This document shows positions 23,415 to 31,717 of a DNA stretch of 49,935 nt, in pieces (positions within the stretch are counted from its first letter, which is position 1; the number at the start of each line of letters is the position of its first letter). The notes under the pieces are model-generated. The model was not told where the DNA came from. It was given only the letters and a program-made list of their open reading frames with translations, and searched no databases. The DNA lies in the NCBI GenBank assembly GCA_905339215.1, contig CAJPFN010000066.1:1-49935 (forward strand). Direction: 5' to 3'. Position numbers and translations under genes: made by a program. The stretch comes from Rhizobiaceae bacterium (GTDB taxonomy: Bacteria; Pseudomonadota; Alphaproteobacteria; Rhizobiales; Rhizobiaceae).

Positions 23415-24113
23415 ATGAACGAACGGCAGACATCCAGCGGGTCGCGCGAAGTGACCTCTTCGCAGGCGGAACAAACCCGGACGGCGCTGATCCGCGCGGC
23501 CCTCAACCTGTTCGGCCAGAAAGGCTTCGACGGGACTTCGACCCGCGACATCGCGGCGGCAGCCAACGCCAACATCGGGTCGATCGCCTATCATTTCGGC
23601 GGCAAGGAGGGATTGAGGCTCGCCTGCGCCGGTTTCATCGTCGAGACGATCCAGAGGATCGCCGGCCCGGCGATGGCGGCCGCCGCCGTTCCCGGCGAGG
23701 GCGAACGCGGGGAAGCCGCGGCGATGGCGCAGATCGACGCGATCCTGCAGCGCATGGTCGGCTTCATCGTCGCCGAACCGCAGGCCGGCGAGATCGTCCA
23801 GTTCGTCCTGCGCGAACTTTCGCACCCGACCGCAGCACTCGACGCCATCTATGCAGGCGTGTTCGAACCGGTGCACCGGCGCCTCTGCGCCATATGGGCG
23901 GCGGCGACCGGCGAGGAAGCCGAGGCCGAGGAGACCCGGCTGCGCGTCTTCGCCATCATCGGCCAGGTCGTCTACTTCAGAATCGGCCGGGAGGCGGTGC
24001 TGCGGCGCATGGGCTGGAGCTCGATTGGGCTTACGGAAGCAGCCCGCATCACCGGCGTCATCACCGAGAACGTCCACGCCATCAGAGGCGCGGTCAAAGG
24101 CAGGTCGTCATGA
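23415..24113 (+). CDS. TetR family regulator, CecR/YbiH type
   Basis: A 232-residue regulator with a TetR HTH (TSTRDIAAAANANIGSIAYHFGGKEGL, the NIGSIAYHF recognition helix) and the C-terminal domain of the CecR/YbiH group (DUF1956), which controls an HlyD-ABC exporter in enterobacteria. It is the first gene of a four-gene operon in which every stop codon overlaps the next start by four bases. An 8-bp-arm inverted repeat inside its own promoter (23386-23405) makes self-repression likely. Inducer unknown. Confidence 0.92.
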   Translation: MNERQTSSGSREVTSSQAEQTRTALIRAALNLFGQKGFDGTSTRDIAAAANANIGSIAYHFGGKEGLRLACAGFIVETIQRIAGPAMAAAAVPGEGERGEAAAMAQIDAILQRMVGFIVAEPQAGEIVQFVLRELSHPTAALDAIYAGVFEPVHRRLCAIWAAATGEEAEAEETRLRVFAIIGQVVYFRIGREAVLRRMGWSSIGLTEAARITGVITENVHAIRGAVKGRSS

Positions 24114-25057
24114 GCATGTTCTGCGCCATCCCCTATCTGGCGACGCTGCTGCAGGCCTGCGCACCATCGGCGCCGGTCGCGGTCGGCTATGTCGAGGGCG
24201 ATTACGTGCTGCTCGCGCCAATCGAGGTCGCCCAGGTGCGCAGCGTCGCGGTCAGGCGCGGCGAGCGCGTCGAGGAAGGCGCGGCGATCGCTTCGCTCGA
24301 GGCGGACGATGCGACCATCGCGGTTTCGCAGGCCGAGGCCGCCCTCGGCCAGGCCGAGGCGCAGCTCGCCGACCTGAGGCTTGGCCGCCGGCCGGAGGAG
24401 ATTGCCGTGCTCGAAGCGACGCTGCGCTCGGCCGAGGCGCAGGCCTCGGAGGCGCAGCGCGTACTTGCCCGCATCCAGGACCTGTTCAAACGCGGCATCG
24501 CCACGCAGGCGCAACTCGACGAGGCCTCGACGCAGGTCGAGGTCGCCGACGCGGCGATCGGGCAGGCCAAGGCCAATCTCGCCGTCGCCGCCCTCCCGGC
24601 GCGGCCGGAAGCGATCAAGGCCGCGGAGGGTCAGGTGCGCCAGGCGGCCGCCGCCCTCGACCAGGCGCGCTGGCGGCTTGCGCAGCGCAGCATCGCCGCT
24701 CCCGCCGCGGGGCGGATCGACGATGTCATCCGCAATCCCGGCGACATCGCCGGCCCCTCGGCCCCGGTCGTGTCGCTACTTCCCGACGGCGCGGTGAAGC
24801 TGCGTGTCTACGTGCCGGAGGCGCAGTTCTCGGCGGTGGCGGTCGGTTCGCTGCTCAAGGTCAACTGCGACGGCTGCGCGCCGGGGCTGACCGCGCGCGT
24901 CAGCTATGTCTCCACCAGCCCAGAGTTCACGCCGCCGGTCATCTACTCGCTGGAGACGCGGCAGAAGCTCGTCTACCTCGTCGAGGCGCGACCGGAAGGC
25001 GGCGACGGGCTCCAGCCGGGGCAGATCGTGGATGTGGAGCTTCAAGGCACGCCATGA
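24110..25057 (+). CDS. HlyD family periplasmic adaptor (YbhG-like)
   Basis: A 315-residue membrane fusion protein. A short N-terminal hydrophobic segment (FCAIPYLATLLQACAPSAP) acts as a signal, possibly a lipoprotein signal with LQAC. Then comes a lipoyl/barrel half (YVEGDYVLLAPIEVAQV), a long coiled coil of Ala- and Glu-rich heptads from about residue 75 to 200, and the second barrel half (RSIAAPAAGRIDDV). It links the inner-membrane ABC exporter encoded downstream to the outer membrane. Operon position fits the YbhGFSR type of exporter. Confidence 0.9.
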   Translation: MSMFCAIPYLATLLQACAPSAPVAVGYVEGDYVLLAPIEVAQVRSVAVRRGERVEEGAAIASLEADDATIAVSQAEAALGQAEAQLADLRLGRRPEEIAVLEATLRSAEAQASEAQRVLARIQDLFKRGIATQAQLDEASTQVEVADAAIGQAKANLAVAALPARPEAIKAAEGQVRQAAAALDQARWRLAQRSIAAPAAGRIDDVIRNPGDIAGPSAPVVSLLPDGAVKLRVYVPEAQFSAVAVGSLLKVNCDGCAPGLTARVSYVSTSPEFTPPVIYSLETRQKLVYLVEARPEGGDGLQPGQIVDVELQGTP

Positions 25058-25971
25058 ACGCCATCGAGGTGCGCGGCCTGGTCAAGCGCTTCGGCGACAA
25101 GACGGTCGTCGACAACGTGTCGATGAGCGTCGCCGAAGGCGAGATCGTCGGCTTCCTGGGGCCGAACGGATCGGGCAAGACGACGACGATCCGCATGATG
25201 TGCGGACTGCTCACGCCCGACGAGGGCGAGGGCCAGGTACTCGGCCACGACCTGCGCACGGACGCGCTGAAGATCAAGCGCGAAGTCGGCTACATGACGC
25301 AGAAGTTCTCGTTCTACGAGGACCTGACGATCGCCGAAAACCTGATGTTCGTGGCGCGCCTCTATCGCATGAAGCCGGCGAAGGAGGCAGTAGACCGCAC
25401 GCTGGAGGATCTCGGCCTGACCAGCCGGCGCAACCAGCTCGCCGGCACGCTGTCGGGCGGGTGGAAGCAGCGGCTGGCGCTCGCCGCCTGCATCATGCAC
25501 CAGCCCAGGCTGCTCCTTCTCGACGAGCCTACGGCGGGCGTCGACCCCAAGGCGCGGCGCGACTTCTGGGACGAGATCCACCGCCTCGCCCATGGCGGCC
25601 TGACCGTGCTGGTCTCCACCCACTACATGGATGAGGCCGAGCGCTGCCACCGCATCAGCTACATCTCCTACGGGCGCATGCTGGCGACGGGGACTGTCGA
25701 CGAGGTGGTGGCCGGCTCCGGCCTGACGACCTTCGTCGTCCACGGGCCGCGGCTCGACGAGGTGGCGGCCGCCGTCGCCGGCAAGCCTGGCGTCGACCAG
25801 GTGGCACCCTTCGGCACGACGCTGCATGTGGTCGGCTCCGACCTCGCCGCCCTGGAGGCGGCGCTGGCGCCGATCCGCGAGCGGCCGGGAACGATCGTCG
25901 AGGCCGGCCAGACGAGCCTTGAGGACGTCTTCATCCAGTTCATGGGCGCCTCGCGGGACAACATGTCATGA
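25054..25971 (+). CDS. ABC exporter ATP-binding protein (YbhF-like)
   Basis: A 305-residue ATPase. Walker A is GPNGSGKT (36-43), the signature is LSGGWKQR (133-140, with W instead of the usual Q as in YbhF/drug exporters), and Walker B is LLLLDEPTAGVDP (154-166). The C-terminal extension is typical of DrrA-like ATPases. It powers the permease encoded next. YbhF of E. coli has two fused nucleotide-binding domains; here only one is present, so the transporter probably works as a homodimer. Confidence 0.95.
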   Translation: MNAIEVRGLVKRFGDKTVVDNVSMSVAEGEIVGFLGPNGSGKTTTIRMMCGLLTPDEGEGQVLGHDLRTDALKIKREVGYMTQKFSFYEDLTIAENLMFVARLYRMKPAKEAVDRTLEDLGLTSRRNQLAGTLSGGWKQRLALAACIMHQPRLLLLDEPTAGVDPKARRDFWDEIHRLAHGGLTVLVSTHYMDEAERCHRISYISYGRMLATGTVDEVVAGSGLTTFVVHGPRLDEVAAAVAGKPGVDQVAPFGTTLHVVGSDLAALEAALAPIRERPGTIVEAGQTSLEDVFIQFMGASRDNMS

Positions 25972-27104
25972 ATACCGTGTTCTCGCTCGGCCGGCTGGCG
26001 GCGCTGCTCGCCAAGGAGTTCATCCAGATGCGGCGCGACCGCATCACCTTTGCCATGATGCTCGGCGTGCCGCTGATGCAGCTCGTCCTGTTCGGCTTCG
26101 CCATCAACAATGACCCGAAGGCGCTGCCGGCCGCGCTGGTGGCGACCAGCAACGACCACTTCACCCGCGCCATGGTCTCGGCGCTGGAGACGACCGGCTA
26201 CTACCGCTTCGACCACGTGGCGACGAGCGCGGCCGAGGCCGAGGCACTGATCCAGAGCGGCGAGGTCGCCTTCGTCGTCACCATTCCCGCCGACTTCGCC
26301 ACGAGGATCGCGCGTGGCAACCGCCCGCAGATCCTGATCGAGGCGGACGCAACCGACCCGTCGGCATCGAGCGGCGCCATCTCGACGCTGGGCACGGTGG
26401 CCCAGCAGGCGCTGCTGCGCGAGCAGGGGCTAGAGGCGGCGGCCGCGCGTGCCGCAGCCGACCAACTCGAGGTCGTCGTGCACCGGCGCTACAATCCCGA
26501 AGGCATCTCCCAGTACAACATCGTGCCCGGCCTGCTCGGCGTCATCCTGCAGATGACCATGGTGATGATGACCTCGATGGCACTGACCCGCGAGGCCGAG
26601 CGCGGCACGATGGAGAACCTGCTCGCCATGCCGGCGAGCCCGCTGGAAATCATGCTCGGCAAGATCCTGCCCTATCTCGTGGTCGGCGCCGTGCAGGTGA
26701 TCGTGGTGCTGGCGGCGGCGAAGCTCCTTTTCGGCGTGCCCTTCGCCGGCTCGATGACGCTCCTGATGACGGCAATCCTGATCTTCGTGCTGTCGCTGGT
26801 CCTGCTTGGCTACACGATCTCGACCGCGGCGCGCTCGCAGATGCAGGCCATGCAGCTGACCTTCTTCTTCTTCCTGCCGTCGCTGCTGCTTTCGGGCTTC
26901 ATGTTCCCTTATCGCGGCATGCCGGGCTGGGCGCAGGTGCTCGGCGAGATCTTCCCGTTGACGCATTTCCTCAGGGTGATCCGCGCCATCATGCTGAAGG
27001 GCGCCGACTTCACCGCCGTATCCTTCGAGGTCGGCGCGCTTGTGGTCTTCATCCTCGCCTATGCGGCGCTGGCGCTGCTTCGGTTCCGGAGGACGCTGGA
27101 CTGA
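25968..27104 (+). CDS. ABC-2 type exporter permease
   Basis: A 378-residue membrane protein. One N-terminal helix (ITFAMMLGVPLMQLVLFGF) precedes a periplasmic domain of about 140 residues, then five C-terminal helices with the ABC-2 block REAERGTMENLLAMPASPLEIMLGK. It overlaps the ATPase gene by four bases. A single permease gene is present, whereas E. coli ybhSR has two, so it probably forms a homodimer. Likely exports drugs or other hydrophobic compounds. It ends seven bases from a convergent gene. Confidence 0.93.
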   Translation: MNTVFSLGRLAALLAKEFIQMRRDRITFAMMLGVPLMQLVLFGFAINNDPKALPAALVATSNDHFTRAMVSALETTGYYRFDHVATSAAEAEALIQSGEVAFVVTIPADFATRIARGNRPQILIEADATDPSASSGAISTLGTVAQQALLREQGLEAAAARAAADQLEVVVHRRYNPEGISQYNIVPGLLGVILQMTMVMMTSMALTREAERGTMENLLAMPASPLEIMLGKILPYLVVGAVQVIVVLAAAKLLFGVPFAGSMTLLMTAILIFVLSLVLLGYTISTAARSQMQAMQLTFFFFLPSLLLSGFMFPYRGMPGWAQVLGEIFPLTHFLRVIRAIMLKGADFTAVSFEVGALVVFILAYAALALLRFRRTLD

Positions 27105-27111
27105 CCGGCGG

Positions 27112-28101
27112 CTATTCCGGAGCGACGATCCGCGCGTAGGCCGCCGGGTCGACGTTGCCGCCGGACAGAACGACGACGACGGTCCTGCCGGCAACGGCAA
27201 TCCTTCCAGAGAGCAGCGCGGCGAGGCCGACGGCGCCGCCCGGCTCGACGACCAGCTTCATTGACAGCATCGCCTCGCGCACCGCGGCGGCAGCCTCGGC
27301 ATCGCTGACGGCGACGACGCCGGCGACCTTCCGCCGGATCACCTCGAAGGTGACGGCGCCCGGCTCCGGGGTCAGGAGCGCATCACAGATCGAACTGTTT
27401 CCGGGACGGTTGGCGACACGGCGGCCCTCGGCGAGCGAGCGGCGGGTGTCGTCGAAGTCTTCCGGCTCAACGCCCCAGACCGCGGCGCCTGGAAGCGCGT
27501 CGGTGACCGCGATCGCCACGCCTGCCGTGAGCCCGCCGCCTCCGCACGGCACGACGACCATGTCAGGTTCTGCACCGGCGGCGCGCGCCTGTCCGACGAT
27601 CTCCAGGCCGGTGGTTCCCTGCCCGGCGACGATCAGCGGGTCGTCGTAGGGCGGAACCAGCACCATGCCCGTGTCGAGCCAGGGTCTCACCACCGTCATG
27701 CGGTCGTCGCGGAAGCGATCGAAGGGGACGATCTCGGCGCCCATGGCGCGGACCCTGTCGAGTTTCACCCGCGGCGCGTCGGCGGGCATGGCGATGACGG
27801 CGCGGATGCCGAAGAGGCGTGCCGCCTCGGCTACGCCCTGCGCGTGGTTGCCCGACGAGAAGGCAACGACGCCGCGCGCCCTTTCCTCGGGACCCAGCGC
27901 GGCGATCTTGTTGTAGGCGCCGCGGATCTTGAACGAGCCGGTGCGCTGCAGGGTCTCGGCCTTGAAGAGGATGCGCCCGCCGAGCCGCTCGTTCACTTCG
28001 GCGCTTTCGAGGAGCGGCGTGACCACCGCGACGCCGGCCAGCCGCCGCGCGGCGGCGCGCACGTCATCTATCCCGGGAACGGCAATGGCGGTAGCATCCA
28101 T
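27112..28101 (-). CDS. Threonine/serine ammonia-lyase-like PLP enzyme
   Basis: A 329-residue fold-type II PLP enzyme. Lys58 in TGSFKIRGAYNK is the Schiff-base lysine, SSGNHAQGVA is the substrate loop and PCGGGGLTAGVA binds the cofactor phosphate. It lacks the C-terminal ACT domains of biosynthetic IlvA, so it resembles catabolic threonine dehydratases or serine/hydroxyamino-acid ammonia-lyases and racemases. Its ATG is at 28099-28101. It is divergent from mbfA. Exact substrate not determinable. Confidence 0.9.
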   Translation of the reverse strand: MDATAIAVPGIDDVRAAARRLAGVAVVTPLLESAEVNERLGGRILFKAETLQRTGSFKIRGAYNKIAALGPEERARGVVAFSSGNHAQGVAEAARLFGIRAVIAMPADAPRVKLDRVRAMGAEIVPFDRFRDDRMTVVRPWLDTGMVLVPPYDDPLIVAGQGTTGLEIVGQARAAGAEPDMVVVPCGGGGLTAGVAIAVTDALPGAAVWGVEPEDFDDTRRSLAEGRRVANRPGNSSICDALLTPEPGAVTFEVIRRKVAGVVAVSDAEAAAAVREAMLSMKLVVEPGGAVGLAALLSGRIAVAGRTVVVVLSGGNVDPAAYARIVAPE

Positions 28102-28274
28102 GACAAGGTCACCCAGCGAGTCGGCCGCGAGTGTGGCCCGGCGGGCGCCGGCTCACCAATGAAAAGATGTGATCCATCGATCGGTGCAGCCTGACGCGGT
28201 GGCACTGGGCCAGATCGGCGCACGGTCGGCGGAAGGACGATCAGGCGTTGAACAGAGGCCGCGAGGGCGATAAG

Positions 28275-28291
28275 TTTAGAATAATTCTAAT
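28275..28291 (+). promoter_or_regulatory. Irr box (iron control element)
   Basis: TTTAGAA-TAA-TTCTAAT contains perfect TTAGAA/TTCTAA arms around three bases, the ICE motif bound by the heme-responsive regulator Irr in Rhizobiales. It lies 16 bases before ATG 28308 and just after a TTGAAC (28248) possible -35, a repressing position, so mbfA should be shut off at low iron. Confidence 0.85.
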
Positions 28292-28307
28292 CTGGACATC
28301 GACAGTC

Positions 28308-29291
28308 ATGCTTTCCCGCGTCTTCGGCTTCGGCCGCCGTTCCTTCGATTCGCTCTCGGAGCAGGAGATTCTCGCCCTCGCCATCTCGTCGGAGGAGGAC
28401 GACGGCCGCATCTATCGTGCCTATGCGGACGGCGTCCGCGAAGCGTTCCCGCAGTCGGCAAAGATATTCGACGCCATGGCGGAGGAGGAGGACAGCCACC
28501 GCGCAGCCCTGATCGATTTGCACCGCGCCCGCTTCGGCGAGCGCATTCCGCTGATCCGCCGCGAGCATGTGCGCGGCTTCTACGAGCGCAAGCCGGACTG
28601 GCTGGTGCGGCCGCTCGGCATCGACAGGGTGCGCGGCCAGGCGGCGGAGATGGAGCGTCAGGCGCAGCGCTTCTACGAGGAGGCGGCGAAACGGACATCG
28701 GACGCCTCGACGCGCAAACTGCTCGGCGACCTCGCCGCGGCCGAGGGCAAACACGAGGCCGTCGCCCAGAGCATGGAGCAGACCCACGTACCCGCGGACG
28801 TGCAGGCGGAGGAGCGCACGGCGGAGCGCCGCCAGTTCATTCTAACCTATGTCCAGCCGGGGCTGGCCGGCCTGATGGACGGCTCGGTGTCGACGCTGGC
28901 GCCGATCTTCGCCGCGGCCTTCGCCACCGGCGACACCTGGCAGACCTTCCTCGTCGGCCTGTCGGCCTCGGTCGGCGCCGGCATCTCGATGGGCTTCACC
29001 GAGGCCGCGCACGACGACGGCAAGCTGTCGGGCCGCGGCTCGCCGCTGAAGCGCGGGCTTGCCTCGGGCATCATGACGGCGGTGGGCGGGCTCGGCCACG
29101 CCCTGCCCTACCTGATCCCGAACTTCTGGACGGCGACGACGGTCGCCGCGATCGTGGTCTTCGTCGAACTGTGGGCGATCGCCTTCATCCAGAACCGCTA
29201 CATGGAGACGCCGTTCCTGCGCGCGACCTTCCAGGTGGTGCTCGGCGGGGCGCTGGTGTTCGCCGCCGGCGTGCTGATCGGAAGCGCCTGA
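28308..29291 (+). CDS. mbfA: Membrane-bound ferritin MbfA (iron exporter)
   Basis: A 327-residue protein with an N-terminal ferritin-like (erythrin) domain carrying ExxH-type diiron motifs (EEEDSHRAAL near residues 59-68; EGKHEAVAQ near 147) and a C-terminal VIT1/CCC1-type membrane domain (GLAGLMDGSVSTLAPIFAAAFA onward). MbfA exports iron from the cytoplasm and protects against iron and peroxide stress. ATG 28308 is chosen because the frame's earlier start would include the Irr box; the resulting length matches known MbfA. It converges with the ABM gene. Confidence 0.95.
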   Translation: MLSRVFGFGRRSFDSLSEQEILALAISSEEDDGRIYRAYADGVREAFPQSAKIFDAMAEEEDSHRAALIDLHRARFGERIPLIRREHVRGFYERKPDWLVRPLGIDRVRGQAAEMERQAQRFYEEAAKRTSDASTRKLLGDLAAAEGKHEAVAQSMEQTHVPADVQAEERTAERRQFILTYVQPGLAGLMDGSVSTLAPIFAAAFATGDTWQTFLVGLSASVGAGISMGFTEAAHDDGKLSGRGSPLKRGLASGIMTAVGGLGHALPYLIPNFWTATTVAAIVVFVELWAIAFIQNRYMETPFLRATFQVVLGGALVFAAGVLIGSA

Positions 29292-29298
29292 CGGCCGC

Positions 29299-29643
29299 TC
29301 AGCCGTTCGCCTCGCGGCTGTCGGCGGGAACCTGTTCGCGCTCGCGCATGCCGTAGTCGCGCAGCACATGGGCGACGCGCAGCCGGTAGCCGGCGAAGAT
29401 GCCACCGCGGCCGGCAGCCTGCGCCGCGCGGTGTTCGGCCGTGGCGCGCCAGGCAGCAACTGCCGCCTCGTCGCGCCAGAATGACAGCGACAGCATCCGC
29501 GCCGAGTCGGCGAGGCTCTGGAAGCGCTCGACCGAGACGAAGCCGTCGACGTCCTCGAGCAGCGGCTTCAGGCCGGCCGCCATGGCGAGATAGGCATCGC
29601 GACTTCCTTCCGCCGGCTCGACCTCGAAGATGACGGCGATCAT
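29299..29643 (-). CDS. Antibiotic biosynthesis monooxygenase (ABM) domain protein
   Basis: A 114-residue ferredoxin-like fold protein starting MIAVIFEVEPAEGSRDAYL with the ABM pattern LEDVDGFVSVERFQSL and SFWRDEAAVAAWRATAEHRAAQ. Such small proteins are cofactor-free monooxygenases, heme-related or simply redox-responsive dimers. It overlaps the upstream NIPSNAP gene by four bases, and both belong to the same dimeric alpha/beta barrel superfamily. The operon has a putative ArsR-type operator at 30002-30021. Function not specified further. Confidence 0.9.
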   Translation of the reverse strand: MIAVIFEVEPAEGSRDAYLAMAAGLKPLLEDVDGFVSVERFQSLADSARMLSLSFWRDEAAVAAWRATAEHRAAQAAGRGGIFAGYRLRVAHVLRDYGMREREQVPADSREANG

Positions 29644-29972
29644 TCCGATCCTCCCTGCGCATGGGGCGCAGAGACAAGCTTCAGGAAGATGCGGTCCTCC
29701 TTCAGGATGAAGCGCTCGCGCCGGGCGAACTCGTAGTTCCGCCGGCCGAGTTCGCTGTCGGCGAGACAGGCCCGGTAGGCCTCGTAGGCGGCGAGGCTGT
29801 CGACGTTGTAGACGCCGTAGGCGGTGGTCGCCGAACCCTCGTGCGGCGCGAAATAGCCAACGAGATCGGCGCCACAAGGCGGAATCGCCTGACCCCAGAC
29901 GCGCGCATACTCGGCGAAGGCGTCGCGCCGGAAGGGATCGATCTCGTATCGGATGAAGCAGGTTACGGTCAT
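29640..29972 (-). CDS. NIPSNAP family protein
   Basis: A 110-residue protein beginning MTVTCFIRYEIDPFRRDAFAEY, with the NIPSNAP-like blocks DLVGYFAPHEGSATTAYGVYNV and RERFILKEDRIFLK. It is a dimeric alpha/beta barrel protein of unknown function, first gene of a two-gene minus-strand operon with the ABM gene. A 20-base element (30002-30021) 30 bases upstream is nearly the same as the one touching the ArsR-like regulator gene at 30305. Confidence 0.85.
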   Translation of the reverse strand: MTVTCFIRYEIDPFRRDAFAEYARVWGQAIPPCGADLVGYFAPHEGSATTAYGVYNVDSLAAYEAYRACLADSELGRRNYEFARRERFILKEDRIFLKLVSAPHAQGGSE

Positions 29973-30001
29973 CGTTATCTCCTTTTTAAAAGTGCATCGA
30001 T

Positions 30002-30021
30002 GCTTCGCTCACGATCGAAGC
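30002..30021. promoter_or_regulatory. Putative ArsR-like operator, copy upstream of NIPSNAP/ABM
   Basis: GCTTCGCTCACGATCGAAGC has arms GCTTCG and CGAAGC. It matches the copy at 30305-30324 in 16 of 20 positions (GCTTCG-N-T-N-A-N-GATCGAA-N-C). It lies 30 bases upstream of the NIPSNAP start codon. Confidence 0.6.
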
Positions 30022-30040
30022 GTTTGTTCTCCGGTTCTTG

Positions 30041-30256
30041 TTAGGAAAGCTTGCGGCATTCGCGCCTGACGTCCGCGCGCGTCAGGCCGACGTCGAGAAG
30101 CAGGCGCTCGTCGAGTTCGGCCAGGGCGCGGCGCTGAAGGTGGCAGTCGTACCAGCCCGCCAAGCCGCGAAACATGCTCCGCAGACCGGCGGTCAGCGGC
30201 AGCATGCGGCGTCGGAGTGTCGCCGGTTCTTGGGAGATGGTCATGTCTGCATCCAT
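30041..30256 (-). CDS. DUF1127 small protein
   Basis: A 71-residue protein ending in the DUF1127 motif RALAELDERLLLDVGLTRADVRREC, preceded by an amphipathic stretch (LRSMFRGLAGWYDCHLQRR). ATG 30256 has AAGGAG six bases before it on the minus strand. It is divergent from the ArsR-like regulator gene, which shares a 68-base gap with it, so the operator at 30305-30324 may control both. Small regulatory or RNA-binding role inferred from the family. Confidence 0.85.
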   Translation of the reverse strand: MDADMTISQEPATLRRRMLPLTAGLRSMFRGLAGWYDCHLQRRALAELDERLLLDVGLTRADVRRECRKLS

Positions 30257-30304
30257 CGTCGGCTCCTTGAAACGAAGCCAGGATAGTGCTTTCAAAGCGA
30301 GAAT

Positions 30305-30324
30305 GCTTCGATGAGGATCGAACC
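30305..30324. promoter_or_regulatory. Putative ArsR-like operator, copy at the regulator start
   Basis: GCTTCGATGAGGATCGAACC contains TTCGAT-N4-ATCGAA and directly abuts ATG 30325, covering its ribosome site. The same motif stands at 30002-30021, which suggests one regulator controls the whole 29299-31014 block and itself. Confidence 0.6.
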
Positions 30325-31014
30325 ATGAAAGCAGGAACGGATCTCGCACTGATCGGCAGCCTCGTCGGCGACCCGGCACGCGCCAACATGCTGGCGGCAT
30401 TGATGGGCGGCACGGCGCTGACGGCGAGCGAACTTGCGCTGGAAGCAGGCGTGACGCTACCCACGGCGAGCGCGCATCTTTCAAAGCTCGCCGACGGCGG
30501 GCTGACGCGCGTGACGCGGCAGGGGCGCCACCGCTACTACCGGCTCGCCGATCACCAGGTGGCGGCAATGCTGGAATCGATCATGGGCGTCGCTTCGGCG
30601 CTCGGCCCGAAGAAGGTGCTGCCGGGGCCGCGCGACGCCGGTATGCGCGACGCCCGCGTTTGCTACGACCACCTCGCCGGCACGATGGGCGTGGCGCTGC
30701 TCGACGGGCTCTGCGCACGCGGCATCATCGAACGGAAAGGGGAGCGCCTGGAACTGTCGGCCAGAGGCGCTCCGTTCTTCGCCGGCATCGGCATCGATGT
30801 CGGCGCACTGCGCGAGGGGCGGCGGCCGGTCTGCCGCGCCTGCCTCGACTGGAGCGTCAGGCGGAGCCATCTCGCCGGGTCGTTGGGAGCGGCGATCTAC
30901 GACATGGCGATTTCGGCGAAATGGGCACGGCGCGAGGAGGGCGGCCGGGCAATCAGGTTCACGCCGAAGGGCAAGGAGACTTTCAGCCGTCTGTTCTTCG
31001 CCGAGGCGACTTGA
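30325..31014 (+). CDS. ArsR-family winged-helix transcriptional regulator
   Basis: A 229-residue regulator. Residues 8-80 form an ArsR-type winged helix (DPARANMLAALMGGTALTASELALEAGVTLPTASAHL in pieces, then GLTRVTRQGRHRYYRL wing). The longer C-terminal half (from about residue 100) is not in classical ArsR metal sensors and holds three cysteines (CYDH, LCARG, CRACLD), possible redox or ligand sensors. It probably represses itself and the neighbouring DUF1127 and NIPSNAP/ABM genes through the two matching sites at 30002 and 30305. Confidence 0.9.
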   Translation: MKAGTDLALIGSLVGDPARANMLAALMGGTALTASELALEAGVTLPTASAHLSKLADGGLTRVTRQGRHRYYRLADHQVAAMLESIMGVASALGPKKVLPGPRDAGMRDARVCYDHLAGTMGVALLDGLCARGIIERKGERLELSARGAPFFAGIGIDVGALREGRRPVCRACLDWSVRRSHLAGSLGAAIYDMAISAKWARREEGGRAIRFTPKGKETFSRLFFAEAT

Positions 31015-31055
31015 CGCTCGCCGCCAGGGTAGCACGGCAGACGAACGAGAAACGC

Positions 31056-31093
31056 GCGGGAACGGCAGCGCTGGGGATACGCGCCGTTCCCGC
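31056..31093. terminator. Bidirectional terminator-like hairpin
   Basis: Perfect 11-bp arms (31056-31066 and 31083-31093) around 16 bases, midway between the convergent ArsR-like and ferritin-like genes. No U-runs; position argues for a shared transcription end. Confidence 0.5.
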
Positions 31094-31132
31094 CGGCGGC
31101 CTGCCTTTCGGGGCGGCCAGCGACGCCTACCG

Positions 31133-31639
31133 CTATTCGGCGGCGGCCAGGTTGACCTTGCTTTCGGCGAGCTCGGTCAGCTTCCTGTCGGTCGCCTTCT
31201 CCTCGTCGAGGTTCTGCTTCAGCACCGACGCGCAGTCGGCGCGGCCGAGCTGCTTCGCCCACTCGACCAGCGTGCCGTAGCGGGTCATCTCGTAGTGCTC
31301 GACCGCCTGCGCGGCGGCGATGAGGGCCGCGTCGAGCACCTGCTTGTCGTCGACCTCGCCGGCAACCTCGTGGGCCTCCTCAAGGATGCCGTCAATGGCC
31401 GGGCAATCGACTTCCTTCGCCGACACGCCGTGCATGCGGAAGACTTCCTCGACGCGTGCGATGTGGCCCTTGGTCTCCTCCAGATGCTTCTGGAAGCCTT
31501 GCTTGAGCATCGGGTTGGTTGCCTTCTCGATCATGTCGGGAAGCGCGTCGCGGATCTGTTTCTCCGCGTAGTAGATGTCGCGGAGCGTGTGGACGAACAG
31601 ATCGTCCAGGCTCTTGATGTCCTTCGAAAAGAAGCCCAT
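31133..31639 (-). CDS. Ferritin-like DUF892 (YciF-type) stress protein
   Basis: A 168-residue four-helix protein of the YciF/DUF892 family: SLDDLFVHTLRDIYYAEKQI, then HLEETKGHIARVEEVF and AAAQAVEHYEMTRYGTL with the E/H residues that may bind two metals. YciF-like proteins are strongly induced in general stress, often behind EcfG or sigma-S promoters. AGGAAGGGAGAG precedes the ATG. A GGAAC-N16-CGTT promoter lies about 80 bases upstream, in agreement. Role in metal or oxidative stress inferred. Confidence 0.92.
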   Translation of the reverse strand: MGFFSKDIKSLDDLFVHTLRDIYYAEKQIRDALPDMIEKATNPMLKQGFQKHLEETKGHIARVEEVFRMHGVSAKEVDCPAIDGILEEAHEVAGEVDDKQVLDAALIAAAQAVEHYEMTRYGTLVEWAKQLGRADCASVLKQNLDEEKATDRKLTELAESKVNLAAAE

Positions 31640-31717
31640 GGCTCTCTCCCTTCCTGTTTCGTGGTCTTGAGGGTGGCGTCGGCGCACGCCGGCGCGGCAG
31701 CCCCCGCCCGCGAAGAC

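Noticed and set aside
31058-31090. GGAAC at 31059 as an EcfG promoter
   Set aside because: It is one arm of a terminator-like hairpin between convergent genes and no CGTT follows at the right distance in front of a gene.
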